From the NCBI RefSeq assembly GCF_001547895.1, contig NZ_AP014627.1:6636001-6700000 (forward strand): a DNA stretch of 64,000 nucleotides, given 5' to 3'. Shown here piece by piece: positions 9,350-19,639 of this stretch (positions within the stretch are counted from its first letter, which is position 1; every line of letters begins with the position of its first letter). Source of the stretch: Pseudomonas sp. Os17 (GTDB taxonomy: Bacteria; Pseudomonadota; Gammaproteobacteria; Pseudomonadales; Pseudomonadaceae). Made by a program: the position numbers and the translations under genes. Under the pieces are notes generated by a model. The model did not search any database and was not told the DNA's origin. It saw nothing but the letters and a program-made list of their open reading frames with translations.

Positions 9350-10687
9350 TTACAGGTTGTAACCACGCTCGTTGTGTTGCGCCAGGTCGAGGCCGACCGC
9401 TTCTTCTTCCTCGGTGACACGCAGCCCCATGACCGCATCCAGGACCTTGAGGATGATGAAGGTGACGATCGCGGTGTAGATCACGGTGAAGCCGACGCCC
9501 TTGGCCTGGATCCAGACCTGTGCCGCGATATCGGTGACGGTGCCGAAGCCGCCCAGGGACGGTGCAGCGAACACGCCGGTGAGGATCGCCCCGAGAATAC
9601 CGCCGATGCCGTGAACGCCGAAGGCATCCAGGGAGTCGTCATAACCCAGCTTGCGCTTGAGGCTGGTGGCGCAGAAGAAGCACACCACACCTGCCGCCAG
9701 GCCAATGATCAGCGCACCCATCGGGCCCACGGTACCGGCGGCCGGAGTGATGGCGACCAGGCCGGCCACCACGCCCGAAGCGATGCCCAGCGCGCTTGGC
9801 TTGCCGTGGGTCATCCACTCGGCAAACATCCAGCCCAGGGCGGCGGCAGCCGTTGCGATCTGCGTGACCAGCATGGCCATGCCGGCGGTGCCGTTGGCAG
9901 CCGCCGCGGAACCGGCGTTGAAACCGAACCAGCCGACCCACAGCATGGCCGCGCCCATCAGGGTGTAGCCCAGGTTATGCGGCGCCATGGGCGTGGTCGG
10001 GAAGCCTTTGCGCTTGCCCAGCACCAGGCAGGCCACCAGCCCGGCGATACCGGCGTTGATGTGGACCACAGTGCCGCCGGCGAAGTCCAGCACGCCCCAG
10101 TCGCCCAGCAGAGAACCCGGACCGCTCCAGACCATGTGGGCAATTGGCGCGTACACCAGGGTGAACCAGACGCCCATGAAGATCAGCATCGCGGAGAACT
10201 TCATCCGCTCGGCGAAGGCACCGACGATCAGTGCCGGAGTGATGATGGCGAAGGTCATCTGGAAGGTGACGAACACCGCCTCGGGGAACAACGCCGCCGG
10301 GCCGGTCAGGCTGGCCGGGGTGACACCCGCCAGGAAGGCCTTGGACAAGCCGCCCACGAAGGAATTGAGATTGACGACGCCAGCTTCCATCCCGGTGGTA
10401 TCGAACGCCATGCTGTAGCCATAGATGAACCACAGGACAGTGACCAGACCGGTGATGGCGAAGCACTGCATCATCACGGAAAGAATGTTTTTCGAACGCA
10501 CCATGCCGCCGTAGAACAGCGCCAGCCCGGGGATGGTCATGAACAGCACCAGGGCCGTGGAGGTCAGCATCCACGCGGTGTCGCCGGAGTTAAGCACTGG
10601 AGGGGGCACCGGATCTGCCGCCAAGGCCAGGCCAGGCATTACGAGGGACAACAGGGCTCCTAGCCCTGCGAATTTACGCAGAGTCAT
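9350..10687 (-). CDS. amtB: Ammonium transporter AmtB
   Basis: Inner-membrane ammonium channel of the Amt/Mep/Rh family. The 445 residues start with a cleavable signal peptide (GLALA), then 11 membrane spans. Family motifs are present, including DFAGGTVVHINAG (first conserved pore histidine) and FGVHGIGG (second). The C-terminal cytosolic tail, ending HNERGYNL, is the GlnK docking site. It is downstream of glnK in the standard glnK-amtB operon, expressed under nitrogen limitation by NtrC/RpoN. Confidence 0.97.
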   Translation of the reverse strand: MTLRKFAGLGALLSLVMPGLALAADPVPPPVLNSGDTAWMLTSTALVLFMTIPGLALFYGGMVRSKNILSVMMQCFAITGLVTVLWFIYGYSMAFDTTGMEAGVVNLNSFVGGLSKAFLAGVTPASLTGPAALFPEAVFVTFQMTFAIITPALIVGAFAERMKFSAMLIFMGVWFTLVYAPIAHMVWSGPGSLLGDWGVLDFAGGTVVHINAGIAGLVACLVLGKRKGFPTTPMAPHNLGYTLMGAAMLWVGWFGFNAGSAAAANGTAGMAMLVTQIATAAAALGWMFAEWMTHGKPSALGIASGVVAGLVAITPAAGTVGPMGALIIGLAAGVVCFFCATSLKRKLGYDDSLDAFGVHGIGGILGAILTGVFAAPSLGGFGTVTDIAAQVWIQAKGVGFTVIYTAIVTFIILKVLDAVMGLRVTEEEEAVGLDLAQHNERGYNL

Positions 10688-10720
10688 ATTGTTTTCTCCT
10701 GGGGCGTTGGGTTTGGCGGC

Positions 10721-11474
<754 letters not shown>

Positions 11475-11735
11475 ATGCTCGCGCCCAAAGACCTTCTCGA
11501 TGCCCTGAGCGGCCACGCCTCGCGTTTGCTCAGCGGTGACACGCCCCTGCCCCGCAACGAAATCGAAAGCCAACTCAAGGCCCTGCTGCAAAGCGGCTTC
11601 AGCAAGCTCGACCTGGTCAGCCGGGAAGAATTCGACAGCCAGATGGTGGTCCTGGCCCGCACCCGCGCGCGCCTGGAAAGCCTCGAAGCCAAAGTGGCGG
11701 AACTGGAAGCGCGGCTGAATCCGGCACAAGACTGA
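11475..11735 (+). CDS. ubiK: Ubiquinone biosynthesis accessory factor UbiK (BMFP family)
   Basis: An 86-residue protein of the BMFP/YqiC family, which assists the soluble ubiquinone-synthesis complex with UbiJ. It has an N-terminal amphipathic part, a central segment (SQLKALLQSGFSKLDLVSREEFD) and a C-terminal heptad-rich coiled-coil (LARTRARLESLEAKVAELEARL) that mediates trimerisation. The ATG at 11475 was chosen because the upstream codons are unlike the family. In P. aeruginosa the equivalent gene also sits between glnK and yifB. Confidence 0.88.
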   Translation: MLAPKDLLDALSGHASRLLSGDTPLPRNEIESQLKALLQSGFSKLDLVSREEFDSQMVVLARTRARLESLEAKVAELEARLNPAQD

Positions 11736-11748
11736 GCTGAACCGCCGG

Positions 11749-11771
11749 TTCGCCGGCAAGCCGGCTCCTGC
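11749..11771 (+). repeat. REP element copy 1
   Basis: An imperfect palindrome, CGCCGGCAAGCCGGCTCCTGC, of the widespread Pseudomonas REP type, in the ubiK-yifB gap. Related copies occur near 25701, 25753, 32571 and 49485. Confidence 0.8.
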
Positions 11772-11924
11772 AGCCCCGTGCGGCAGGCGCCGACTGGCCA
11801 ACCAAGGCCGCAACGCCGGCGACATATCCTGTGCCCATTCAGGCAGCTCTGCCGCCACCCCCCTCATCTATCCTTGCAGCAGCCCCGCAGGAAGCGGTTC
11901 CGCTGTCTCAAGGAAGAACTCCCC

Positions 11925-13418
11925 ATGTCCCTGGCGATCATTCACAGCCGTGCCCAGGTCGGCGTGCAGGCACCGGCGGTCAGCGTTGAAGTGCACCTGG
12001 CCAATGGCTTGCCAAGCCTGACCCTGGTGGGCCTGCCGGAAGCTGCAGTCAAGGAAAGCAAGGACCGGGTGCGCAGCGCCATTCTCAACGCCGGGTTCGA
12101 TTTCCCCGCGCGCCGCATCACCCTCAACCTGGCTCCGGCGGACCTGCCCAAGGATGGCGGGCGCTTCGACCTGGCCATCGCCCTGGGCATCCTCGCCGCC
12201 AGCGTGCAAGTACCGGCGCAGGCCCTGGACAACATCGAATGCCTGGGGGAACTGGCGCTGTCCGGAGCAGTAAGGGCGGTGCGCGGCGTACTCCCTGCCG
12301 CACTGGCGGCGCGCGACGCCGGACGCACCCTGCTGGTGCCCCGCGCCAATGCCGAAGAAGCCTGCCTGGCCAGTGGCCTGGAGGTGATCGCGGTCGAGCA
12401 TCTGCTGCAAGCCGTGGCCCATCTCAACGGCCAGGCACCGATAGCGCCTTACATCAGCGACGGCCTGACACAGAGCCACTCCCCCTACCCCGATCTTCGC
12501 GAAGTACAGGGCCAGCTCGCCGCCAAGCGCGCCTTGCTGATCGCCGCGGCCGGTGCCCACAACCTGCTGTTCAGCGGCCCGCCAGGCACCGGCAAGACCC
12601 TGCTGGCCAGCCGCCTGCCCGGCCTGTTGCCCCCCTTGCAGGAGGACGAGGCCCTGGAAGTGGCGGCGATTCAATCGGTGACCAGCCACACGCCCCTGCG
12701 CCACTGGCCCCAGCGGCCGTTTCGTCAGCCTCATCATTCGGCTTCGGGGGCGGCGCTGGTCGGAGGCGGCTCCAAACCCCAACCCGGGGAAATCACCCTG
12801 GCCCATCACGGCGTGCTGTTTCTCGATGAGCTACCGGAGTTCGATCGCAAGGTATTGGAGGTCCTGCGCGAGCCCATGGAGTCCGGGCAGATCATCATCT
12901 CCCGGGCCCGCGACCGGGTGCAGTTCCCGGCACGCTTCCAACTGGTCGCGGCGATGAACCCCTGCCCCTGCGGATACCTTGGCGAACCCAGCGGACGCTG
13001 CCGCTGCACGCCGGAACAGATCCAGCGCTATCGCAACAAGTTGTCCGGCCCGCTGCTCGATCGCATCGACCTGCACCTGACCGTGGCCCGCGAGGCCACC
13101 GCCCTCAACCCCAGGCCACAACCGGGCAACGACAGCGCCGAAGCCGCCGCCAGAGTCGCCCGGGCACGCCAGCTGCAAGGCCAGCGCCAGGGCTGTGCCA
13201 ATGCCTTTCTCGACCTGCCCGGCCTGCGGCGCCATTGCCAGTTATCCACAGCCGACGAGCACTGGCTGGAAGCGGCCTGCGAACGCTTGAACCTGTCGTT
13301 GCGCGCCGCTCACCGCCTGCTCAAGGTGGCCAGGACCCTGGCCGACCTGGAGCAGGTGGCAAGCATCAGTCGCGACCATCTGGCAGAGGCGCTGCACTAT
13401 CGTCCCGGCGCCGATTGA
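11925..13418 (+). CDS. YifB/ComM family Mg-chelatase-like AAA+ ATPase
   Basis: A 497-residue ComM/YifB protein. The N-terminal Lon-protease-like fold (about 1-165) carries GLPEAAVKESKDRVR. The AAA+ module has Walker A GPPGTGKT at about 217-224 and Walker B LFLDELPEF. A cysteine cluster (NPCPCGYLG...CRC) and a C-terminal Mg-chelatase domain follow. ComM is a helicase that drives branch migration during natural transformation in Vibrio and Acinetobacter; here it may serve recombination more generally. It is convergent with the DUF4432 gene (4-nt gap). Confidence 0.92.
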   Translation: MSLAIIHSRAQVGVQAPAVSVEVHLANGLPSLTLVGLPEAAVKESKDRVRSAILNAGFDFPARRITLNLAPADLPKDGGRFDLAIALGILAASVQVPAQALDNIECLGELALSGAVRAVRGVLPAALAARDAGRTLLVPRANAEEACLASGLEVIAVEHLLQAVAHLNGQAPIAPYISDGLTQSHSPYPDLREVQGQLAAKRALLIAAAGAHNLLFSGPPGTGKTLLASRLPGLLPPLQEDEALEVAAIQSVTSHTPLRHWPQRPFRQPHHSASGAALVGGGSKPQPGEITLAHHGVLFLDELPEFDRKVLEVLREPMESGQIIISRARDRVQFPARFQLVAAMNPCPCGYLGEPSGRCRCTPEQIQRYRNKLSGPLLDRIDLHLTVAREATALNPRPQPGNDSAEAAARVARARQLQGQRQGCANAFLDLPGLRRHCQLSTADEHWLEAACERLNLSLRAAHRLLKVARTLADLEQVASISRDHLAEALHYRPGAD

Positions 13419-13422
13419 AGGT

Positions 13423-14637
13423 TCACTCCTTGGACAGATCCACCAGCGGCGTTGGCCGCACCTCGGTCTGACGCCCTTGCTGGATCTGACTGACACGATT
13501 CAAGGCGTTGTCCACCGCGACCTTGTCCGCCAACAGGCTGTAGCGGATCTGAAACTCCCGCTGCTCCTTGGGACCAATCGTCGGCACCAGATTCAATGGA
13601 CGCTGATAACGGCGGTTGTAGGAAAAACTGGTGCCCGGCTCCAACCCGGTCACATAGCCCTGGCCCTGGGTGTCGGTGTTTTTCCACAGCGAGAACACCG
13701 GCAACTGTCGGGTATTGAAGCCCAAGGACACCCCGAGGCTGCCCGCCTTGTTGTGCAGCACCGCCAGGGTCTCGCCCTGGGCATCGGCATAAGGCACCAC
13801 GTTGTACACGGTTTCGTCATAGTCGCGGGTCGGGCCGCGGTAGGTCTGCCAATCGCCCAGATCGGCCTTGGCCTTGTCGTTGAACGGCGACACCTGTTTG
13901 ACCGGCGCGGCAAATTTTGCCCCCTGTTCAAGGAACGGGGTGCTGAAGTTGCTGTGGTACAGCGCCTGATATTCCTTCGCATAATCGCCGTTGTTGGTCA
14001 GGCGATCGTTGAGGGTGAAGCTGGTGCTGCCGGGCTCGGTGACCAGCTCGGTGGCCACGCTGAAGTCGACCTTCTTGAACGCCTGCTCCTTGAGTTCGCC
14101 TCGCAGATGAATCGCATAGGGCGGCTGTTCGTCGATGTGCAGGGTGACTTTGCTGGCCGGAATGTTCGCGGCGCGGCCGTGCAGGGTCAGCAATTCGCCG
14201 TTGTCCATGCCCGGGTGCCCGACCCACTCGTAACCGCAGCGCGTCACCAGCTCGTTGAAGCCTTCCAGCCAGCCCAGGCCACCGCGGCCATTGAGTTCGA
14301 TGAAGGCCGGATTGACCACTTCCTTGACCGGTGAATCCCACCCCAGGCGCACGTCGCCCACCGAGGCCTGCAGCACATTCATGCCTCGGGTCGGCACCAG
14401 CGAAAGCTTCATCTGCCCGTTGTCGATATCGACGATGCTGACCCCTTCCTGGCGGCCGCCATGCAAGGTGCGCAAGGTCACGGAGAAGGGTTGCGCGGTC
14501 TTCAGACCCAACTGCTCGCTGGTGATATGCAGGTTTTCAGCGGCCTTGTCGGTGTCGAGCAGCACATAGTCCCAGGCCATGGCGTGGGAGGCGGCGGTCA
14601 GCGCGCCGAGGGTGACCAGCAGTTTGAGGGATGTCAT
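13423..14637 (-). CDS. Secreted DUF4432 aldose 1-epimerase-like protein
   Basis: A 404-residue periplasmic protein with a Sec signal peptide ending SHAMA. The rest matches the DUF4432 branch of the galactose mutarotase-like superfamily: VPTRGMNV, FNELVTRCGYEW, HGRAANIPA and LYHSNFSTP (the last two probably carry active-site His residues). Its substrate is unknown; a sugar or sugar polymer in the periplasm is likely. No sugar operon surrounds it. I see no linked regulator apart from the nearby TetR. Confidence 0.8.
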   Translation of the reverse strand: MTSLKLLVTLGALTAASHAMAWDYVLLDTDKAAENLHITSEQLGLKTAQPFSVTLRTLHGGRQEGVSIVDIDNGQMKLSLVPTRGMNVLQASVGDVRLGWDSPVKEVVNPAFIELNGRGGLGWLEGFNELVTRCGYEWVGHPGMDNGELLTLHGRAANIPASKVTLHIDEQPPYAIHLRGELKEQAFKKVDFSVATELVTEPGSTSFTLNDRLTNNGDYAKEYQALYHSNFSTPFLEQGAKFAAPVKQVSPFNDKAKADLGDWQTYRGPTRDYDETVYNVVPYADAQGETLAVLHNKAGSLGVSLGFNTRQLPVFSLWKNTDTQGQGYVTGLEPGTSFSYNRRYQRPLNLVPTIGPKEQREFQIRYSLLADKVAVDNALNRVSQIQQGRQTEVRPTPLVDLSKE

Positions 14638-14750
14638 GGAAGGGCTGCCTTTATTGGAGTTGTGCGGTTTTTATAGCGCTGAAGAATCGTTTCAGCAAGC
14701 TACAAATTCGCGATTGACCGCACAACTCCGCCACTGCCCGGCTTTGCCTT

Positions 14751-15329
14751 TCAGGCCTTGAATCCCAGGAGCAGGCCCGCCACTTCCATGACTTCCTGCA
14801 ACGCAGCCCGGGCCGACTCGGGAGAAGCCCGCAGCAGCAGGTCATCGGTGTAGCCCATGGTCTGCGCAAGCAACTGCCGGGCCGCGCGCTGGGGGTTGGC
14901 GCAGTGAAACACCCCCGTCTCGACTCCATCGGCAATGATGCCGGCCAGCATTGCCTGCCACTGGCCATTGATCCTCAGGTAAGTCTCGGCCAGCTCGGCG
15001 TCGTGCATGGCTTCGTCCCAGGCATCGAGCCACAAGGCCCAGCCGTCTTCGGCACAATCGGGCAGACAGTCACGGATGAATCCTTGCAAAGCGTCCATCG
15101 GCGCCGCACCGCGCAGGGGCCCGCCCACCGCCTCCAATTGTTGATTGGCGAAATGGACGAAGGCTTCGCGGCGCAGCTCTTTGAAATCACTGAAGTAGTG
15201 ATAAACGTGGCTGCGGGACAGGCCGGCATGCTCGGCCAGGTCCCGGGTGGAAACCTCGGCGAAACCTTTGCTGCGGAATAATTCCAGGGCGGCCTGGATG
15301 ATCTGGTCTTTGCGGTCGTTACGCGACAT
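14751..15329 (-). CDS. TetR/AcrR family repressor
   Basis: A 192-residue TetR regulator. The N-terminal helix-turn-helix (about 8-55: IIQAALELFRSKGFAEVS, then RDLAEHAGLSRSHVYHYF) is canonical. The C-terminal ligand domain is of the YcdC/TetR_C type. I took the ATG at 15329 (MSRNDRKDQ); the alternative start at 15389 would run into the palindromic operator. It is divergent from the ABC transmembrane gene and probably represses both itself and that gene through the two palindromes at 15373-15412. The inducer is unknown. Confidence 0.9.
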   Translation of the reverse strand: MSRNDRKDQIIQAALELFRSKGFAEVSTRDLAEHAGLSRSHVYHYFSDFKELRREAFVHFANQQLEAVGGPLRGAAPMDALQGFIRDCLPDCAEDGWALWLDAWDEAMHDAELAETYLRINGQWQAMLAGIIADGVETGVFHCANPQRAARQLLAQTMGYTDDLLLRASPESARAALQEVMEVAGLLLGFKA

Positions 15330-15372
15330 GGGCAATCGGGCCTCTTGGCGCCGGGATGGACGGCGCTTGCAT

Positions 15373-15412
15373 TTTGAGCGATCGCTCAAAGATAATTGAG
15401 CAGTCGCTCAAT
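15373..15412. promoter_or_regulatory. Twin palindromic TetR operator
   Basis: A perfect 18-bp palindrome TTTGAGCGATCGCTCAAA (15373-15390) and a second ATTGAGCAGTCGCTCAAT (15395-15412), sharing the half-site TTGAGC. Their centres are 22 bp apart, two helical turns. They sit in the tetR/ABC-TMD divergent gap, as typical for TetR binding by two dimers. Confidence 0.85.
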
Positions 15413-15442
15413 ATTAACCCCAATCATTCTTGTGGTGCACTC

Positions 15443-16369
15443 ATGCCCGCCGCTACCCCACTCATTGCCGTGGATCCAAAGCAGAAAATCGGCCAACAGT
15501 CCGCCGGCCAGACTCTCAAGGCCATAGCCAGGGCCTACCCGGGCAAGCTGTTCGGCACCCTGTCCCTGGTGGCCCTGGAGAACGCCCTGTTGCTGGCCTA
15601 TCCGCTGTTCGCCGGCTTTGCCGTGGACTCGATCCTGAGCGGCGACGCCGCCCATGCGCTGATCTACGCCCTGGTGGTGCTGGGCTTCTGGGTGGTGGGC
15701 GCGGCGCGGCGGGCGGTGGACACCCGCACGTTCACCCGCATCTACGCCGACCTCGCGGTGCCGGTGATCCTCAACCAGCGCCTGCAACAGCAGGACACGT
15801 CCACCGCCGCGGCGCGGGTGGTGCTGGCCCGGGAGTTCGTCGACTTCTTCGAAAAGCACGTGCCGACCATCGCCACGGCCCTGGTGTCGATCGTCGGCGC
15901 AGCGGTGATGCTGCTGGTGATCGAACCCTGGATCGGCCTCGCCTGCCTCACGGCGCTGTTGCTGTGCGTGACCCTGCTGCCGCGTTTTGCCCGCCGCAAC
16001 CAGCAACTGCACGAGCGCCTGAACAACCGGCTGGAAAAGGAAATCGGCCTGGTGGCCAAGGTCGGTGCCGTCTCGCTACAGCGCCACTATCGCCTGCTGT
16101 CGCGGCTGCGCATCGGCCTCTCGGACCGGGAAGCGACGGCCTATCTGTTCCTTGGTGCGGTCGCCGCGCTGCTGTTCGTCATCGCCATCAGCCAGCTGGC
16201 GCTGGCACCCGAGGTCAAGGCCGGCCACGTGTATGCGGTGATGACTTACCTGTGGACCTTCGTCAGCAGCGTCGATGAGGCGCCCACCATGGTCGACCAG
16301 CTGGCGCGCCTGCGGGATATCGGCAAGCGCGTGGATCCGGGCCTGGCTGAGTCAGCCGAGCCCCGCTGA
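15443..16369 (+). CDS. ABC exporter six-helix transmembrane domain protein lacking an ATPase
   Basis: A 308-residue protein with a six-helix ABC type-1 exporter membrane domain. Hydrophobic segments fall at about 35-60, 70-90, 145-185 (two) and 235-275 (two), with long basic loops between. It ends about where the exporter membrane domain would join an ATP-binding cassette; no Walker A, signature or Walker B motif follows, and the next gene is on the other strand. Either it pairs with an ATPase encoded elsewhere or it acts without ATP. I chose the ATG at 15443 because codons upstream overlap the operator. Confidence 0.82.
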   Translation: MPAATPLIAVDPKQKIGQQSAGQTLKAIARAYPGKLFGTLSLVALENALLLAYPLFAGFAVDSILSGDAAHALIYALVVLGFWVVGAARRAVDTRTFTRIYADLAVPVILNQRLQQQDTSTAAARVVLAREFVDFFEKHVPTIATALVSIVGAAVMLLVIEPWIGLACLTALLLCVTLLPRFARRNQQLHERLNNRLEKEIGLVAKVGAVSLQRHYRLLSRLRIGLSDREATAYLFLGAVAALLFVIAISQLALAPEVKAGHVYAVMTYLWTFVSSVDEAPTMVDQLARLRDIGKRVDPGLAESAEPR

Positions 16370-16395
16370 GCCCCGGCACAGCCGGCTGGGCCAGA

Positions 16396-18372
16396 TCAGC
16401 GGAAGCGGTCGACCTCCTGGCGCAGGTCGGCGGCCAGGGTTTCCAGCTCACGGGCGGTGAGCGCCAGGTTGGACACCACTTCACGCTGCTCGCTGTTGGC
16501 CTGGGCAATGCTCTGCAGGTTGCTGCTGAGCACCGTGGCGGTGCTGCTCTGTTCCTGAGTCGCGGTGGTGATGGCGGCGAACTGTTCACCGGCGCTGCGG
16601 CTCTGCTCGTCGATCAGGGCCAGGGCCGAGGCGACATTGGCGTTGCGCGACAAGCCTTCCTGCATCAGGCGGTTGCCCTGTTCCATGGTTTCGATGGCGT
16701 TGCCGGTTTCCTGCTGGATGCTGTTGATCATCTGCGAGATTTCATCAGTGGCCTCGCGGGTGCGCGACGCCAGGTTGCGCACCTCATCGGCGACCACAGC
16801 AAACCCGCGCCCCTGCTCGCCGGCACGCGCGGCCTCGATGGCGGCGTTGAGGGCCAGCAGGTTGGTCTGATCGGCAATGGCGGTGATCACCCCGACAATC
16901 CCGCCAATCTCCTGGGAACGCTGGCCCAGGGTATTGATCACCGTGGCCGTGCTGTTGAGGGCCCCGGCAATCTGCTCCAGGGACGCCGAAGCCTGCTGCA
17001 TGGATTCGAGGCCGATATGGGTCTGCTCGGCGTTTTCCTGAGCCAGACGCTGGGTGCTGCCCATGTTGTCGGCGATGTTCAGCGAAGTGGCGCTGAACTG
17101 CTCCACCGCCCCGGCCATGCTGGTGATCTCGCCGGACTGCTGCTCCATGCCTTCATAGGCGCCGCTGGACAGACCGGACAAGGCCTGGGCCCGGCCATTG
17201 ACCTCGGCAGCGGAACGGCGAATGTGCTCGACCATGGTCGACAGGGCTTCGCCCATCTGGTTGAAGCTGCGGGCCAGCTGGCTGATTTCGTCATGGCTGG
17301 AGACATTCAGCCGCGCGCTCAGGTCGCCGCCCCCCAGGGCCTGGGCCTGGCGCACCAGATCGCTCAGGGGCGCCAGCTTGCTGCGCAGCAGCCAGACCGT
17401 GGCCCCCACCGCCAGCAGCATCGCCAGCAGGCTGCCGATCACCAGGCGAATCCCCACGCTCCAGGTCACCGCACGGATCTCGGCCTTGGGCATGCTGGCC
17501 ACCACCGACCAGGGACCACCGGCAAACGGCACCGCCAGGCTGTAGAAGTCCTCGCCCTGATCGCTCCAGAAGCGGCCCTTGCCCGGTTCCTTCGCCGCGG
17601 TGGCCATGACCTGCGCAGCCTGGTCCAGCCCCTGCACACCGGCCGGCGGCACCAGCCACTTGTCCTGCTCGTCGAGCAGGGCCAGGGAACCGCTCTGGCC
17701 GATGCGAAAACGCTTGAGATTGTCGAACTGGGCATTCTGCGCATCGGTGTAATCGAAACCGACAAACAGCACCGCGATGACCTTGCCGCCGCGATCCATC
17801 ACCGGGGTGTACTGGGTCATGTAGAAGCGTTCAAAGAGCAGGGCGCGACCGACATAGCCCTGGCCCGCCATGAGTTTCTGATAGGCCGGGTGGGCATGAT
17901 CGAGCAAGGTGCCGATGGCCCGGCTGCCGTCCTGCTTGCTCAGGGAGGTACTGACCCGGATGAAGTCATCGCCGCTGCGCACGAACAGGGTCGCCACCCC
18001 GGCAGTCATCTGCTTGAACTCGTCCACTTCCTCGAAGTTGTTGTTGAGCACCACGTCCCCCAGGTGCAGGCCCGGGGTCTGGACCCCGGCCACACTCACC
18101 GGTTGCTCGGGGTGCAGGCTCAGGCCGCCGCTGAAGCGGTTTTCGAACAGGCCGCTCAGGCGCTGGGTGCTCTCGCGCAGGCTGCCGTGGAAGGTGTTGA
18201 GCTGGTCCGCCAACAGCCGCGCCTCGCTGGCCAGGTGCTCTTCCCGGGTATCGAGGTTCGCCGAATCCAGTGAGCGCAGGGCAAACAGGGTGCTGCCACT
18301 GATGACCAGGGCAAGAATCAGGGCAAGGGCAAGCCCAAGCTGGGAGGCTATGCGGGCACGGGGTTGGGACAT
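16396..18372 (-). CDS. Methyl-accepting chemotaxis protein (Cache-type sensor)
   Basis: A 658-residue chemoreceptor. TM1 is at about 10-32, a large periplasmic sensor of the Cache type lies at about 35-300 (with [19 protein letters not shown] and [13 protein letters not shown]), TM2 at about 302-325 and HAMP at about 327-380. The cytosolic signalling domain has the hairpin tip core [21 protein letters not shown]. No C-terminal CheR/CheB pentapeptide is present. The ligand cannot be told from sequence. The ATG at 18372 begins just before TM1; the longer frame adds an unlikely charged leader. Confidence 0.92.
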   Translation of the reverse strand: MSQPRARIASQLGLALALILALVISGSTLFALRSLDSANLDTREEHLASEARLLADQLNTFHGSLRESTQRLSGLFENRFSGGLSLHPEQPVSVAGVQTPGLHLGDVVLNNNFEEVDEFKQMTAGVATLFVRSGDDFIRVSTSLSKQDGSRAIGTLLDHAHPAYQKLMAGQGYVGRALLFERFYMTQYTPVMDRGGKVIAVLFVGFDYTDAQNAQFDNLKRFRIGQSGSLALLDEQDKWLVPPAGVQGLDQAAQVMATAAKEPGKGRFWSDQGEDFYSLAVPFAGGPWSVVASMPKAEIRAVTWSVGIRLVIGSLLAMLLAVGATVWLLRSKLAPLSDLVRQAQALGGGDLSARLNVSSHDEISQLARSFNQMGEALSTMVEHIRRSAAEVNGRAQALSGLSSGAYEGMEQQSGEITSMAGAVEQFSATSLNIADNMGSTQRLAQENAEQTHIGLESMQQASASLEQIAGALNSTATVINTLGQRSQEIGGIVGVITAIADQTNLLALNAAIEAARAGEQGRGFAVVADEVRNLASRTREATDEISQMINSIQQETGNAIETMEQGNRLMQEGLSRNANVASALALIDEQSRSAGEQFAAITTATQEQSSTATVLSSNLQSIAQANSEQREVVSNLALTARELETLAADLRQEVDRFR

Positions 18373-18565
18373 GATGGCTCCTTGCCGAGAAGGCGGATCA
18401 TCCTGATCGGTCAGCACGCTCGGCAGTCATAATTCTAGGATTTTTAGTAATTTAGGACCTTCCTGAACGCTGGTTCCATAACCCATGGATTCGGCGGCGC
18501 CGGCAAATACTTGAGCGCCTTGCAAGGATATCTGCGCGCCCCCGCCGGCCGGGCACTGCATCGTT

Positions 18566-19486
18566 TCAGCCGAGGCGCTCTACCTCGGGCAATTGCATGG
18601 CCTGGACCTCGCCCTGGAGAAAGTCGCTGAGGCGACGCAAACGTTCGCCTCCCGGCCGGGTCTTGGGCCACACCAGGTAATAGTTCAAGCCACTGGCGAC
18701 GGCGGTCGGCCAGGGCAGGCTCAAGCGACCCTGAGCCACATCTTCGGCCACCATCAGCAGATCACCCATGGACACGCCGTAACCCCGAGCCGCCGCAATC
18801 ATCCCCAGCTCCAGGGTGTCGAACACCTGCCCGCCCTTGAGCGAGACCTGATCGGTGAGCCCCATGTGCTCCAGCCAGCTGCGCCAGTCACGGCGGTCCG
18901 GCGTGGGGTGCAAGAGCTCGGTGGCCGCCAGCCGCGCCACATCCCAGGGCTGGTCGTTGAGCAGGTTCGGCGCCCCCACCGGGATCAACAGCTCGGGGAA
19001 CAGGTAGCTGGCTTCCCAGTCCGGGGGAAAGTGGCCATTGCTCAGCAACACCGCGCAGTCGAAGGGTTCCTGGTTGAAATCCACCGAGTCCACGTCCATC
19101 CAGGCGCTGGTGAGCTGTACCTCGTTGCCCGGCTGCAGGTGGCGGAAGCGGCTGAGACGCGCCAGCAGCCAGCGCATGGTCAGGGTCGAGGGCGCCTTCA
19201 TGCGCAGGATGCCGTCTTCGGCGCGCAGGGTATTGCAGGCCCGTTCCAGCGCGCCGAAGCCTTCACGGATGCCCGGCAACAGCAGGCGCGCCGCCTCGGT
19301 CAGTTGCAGGTTGCGCCCGCTGCGCTGGAACAGTCGGCAGGCGAAATGCTCCTCCAGGGTGCGGATATGCCGGCTGACGGCGCTTTGGGTAATCGACAGC
19401 TCTTCGGCGGCACGGGTGAACGAGCTGTGGCGTGCCGCCGCTTCAAAGGCACGCAGGGCATACAGAGGAGGCAGACGACGAGACAT
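18566..19486 (-). CDS. LysR-family regulator (GcvA-like)
   Basis: A 306-residue LysR regulator. The winged HTH at about 5-65 (LRAFEAAARHSSFTRAAEELSITQSAVS by segments, then SRHIRTLEEHF) is of the GcvA subtype, followed by a substrate-binding fold. It is divergent from the MATE exporter gene, which it may control. I took the ATG at 19486 (MSRRLPPLYALRAFE), which fits the family start; the upstream extension is unsupported. Confidence 0.9.
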   Translation of the reverse strand: MSRRLPPLYALRAFEAAARHSSFTRAAEELSITQSAVSRHIRTLEEHFACRLFQRSGRNLQLTEAARLLLPGIREGFGALERACNTLRAEDGILRMKAPSTLTMRWLLARLSRFRHLQPGNEVQLTSAWMDVDSVDFNQEPFDCAVLLSNGHFPPDWEASYLFPELLIPVGAPNLLNDQPWDVARLAATELLHPTPDRRDWRSWLEHMGLTDQVSLKGGQVFDTLELGMIAAARGYGVSMGDLLMVAEDVAQGRLSLPWPTAVASGLNYYLVWPKTRPGGERLRRLSDFLQGEVQAMQLPEVERLG

Positions 19487-19639
19487 GGATGTGCTCCGGA
19501 CAACACCAGGGCGCCAGACTGGCAGAAAATGGCTTCGCATGAGTTTTTATCATGCCAGCAAGTATTTTTATCCTTTTGTGCTATGCGCTGTAAGCACCGA
19601 GAATCAGCGCTCTTCCCGAATTTTCAAGAATCGAGCCTG

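Noticed and set aside
15330..15389. Longer start of the TetR gene
   Set aside because: It would translate the spacer and the palindromic operator; the ATG at 15329 fits family start and length.
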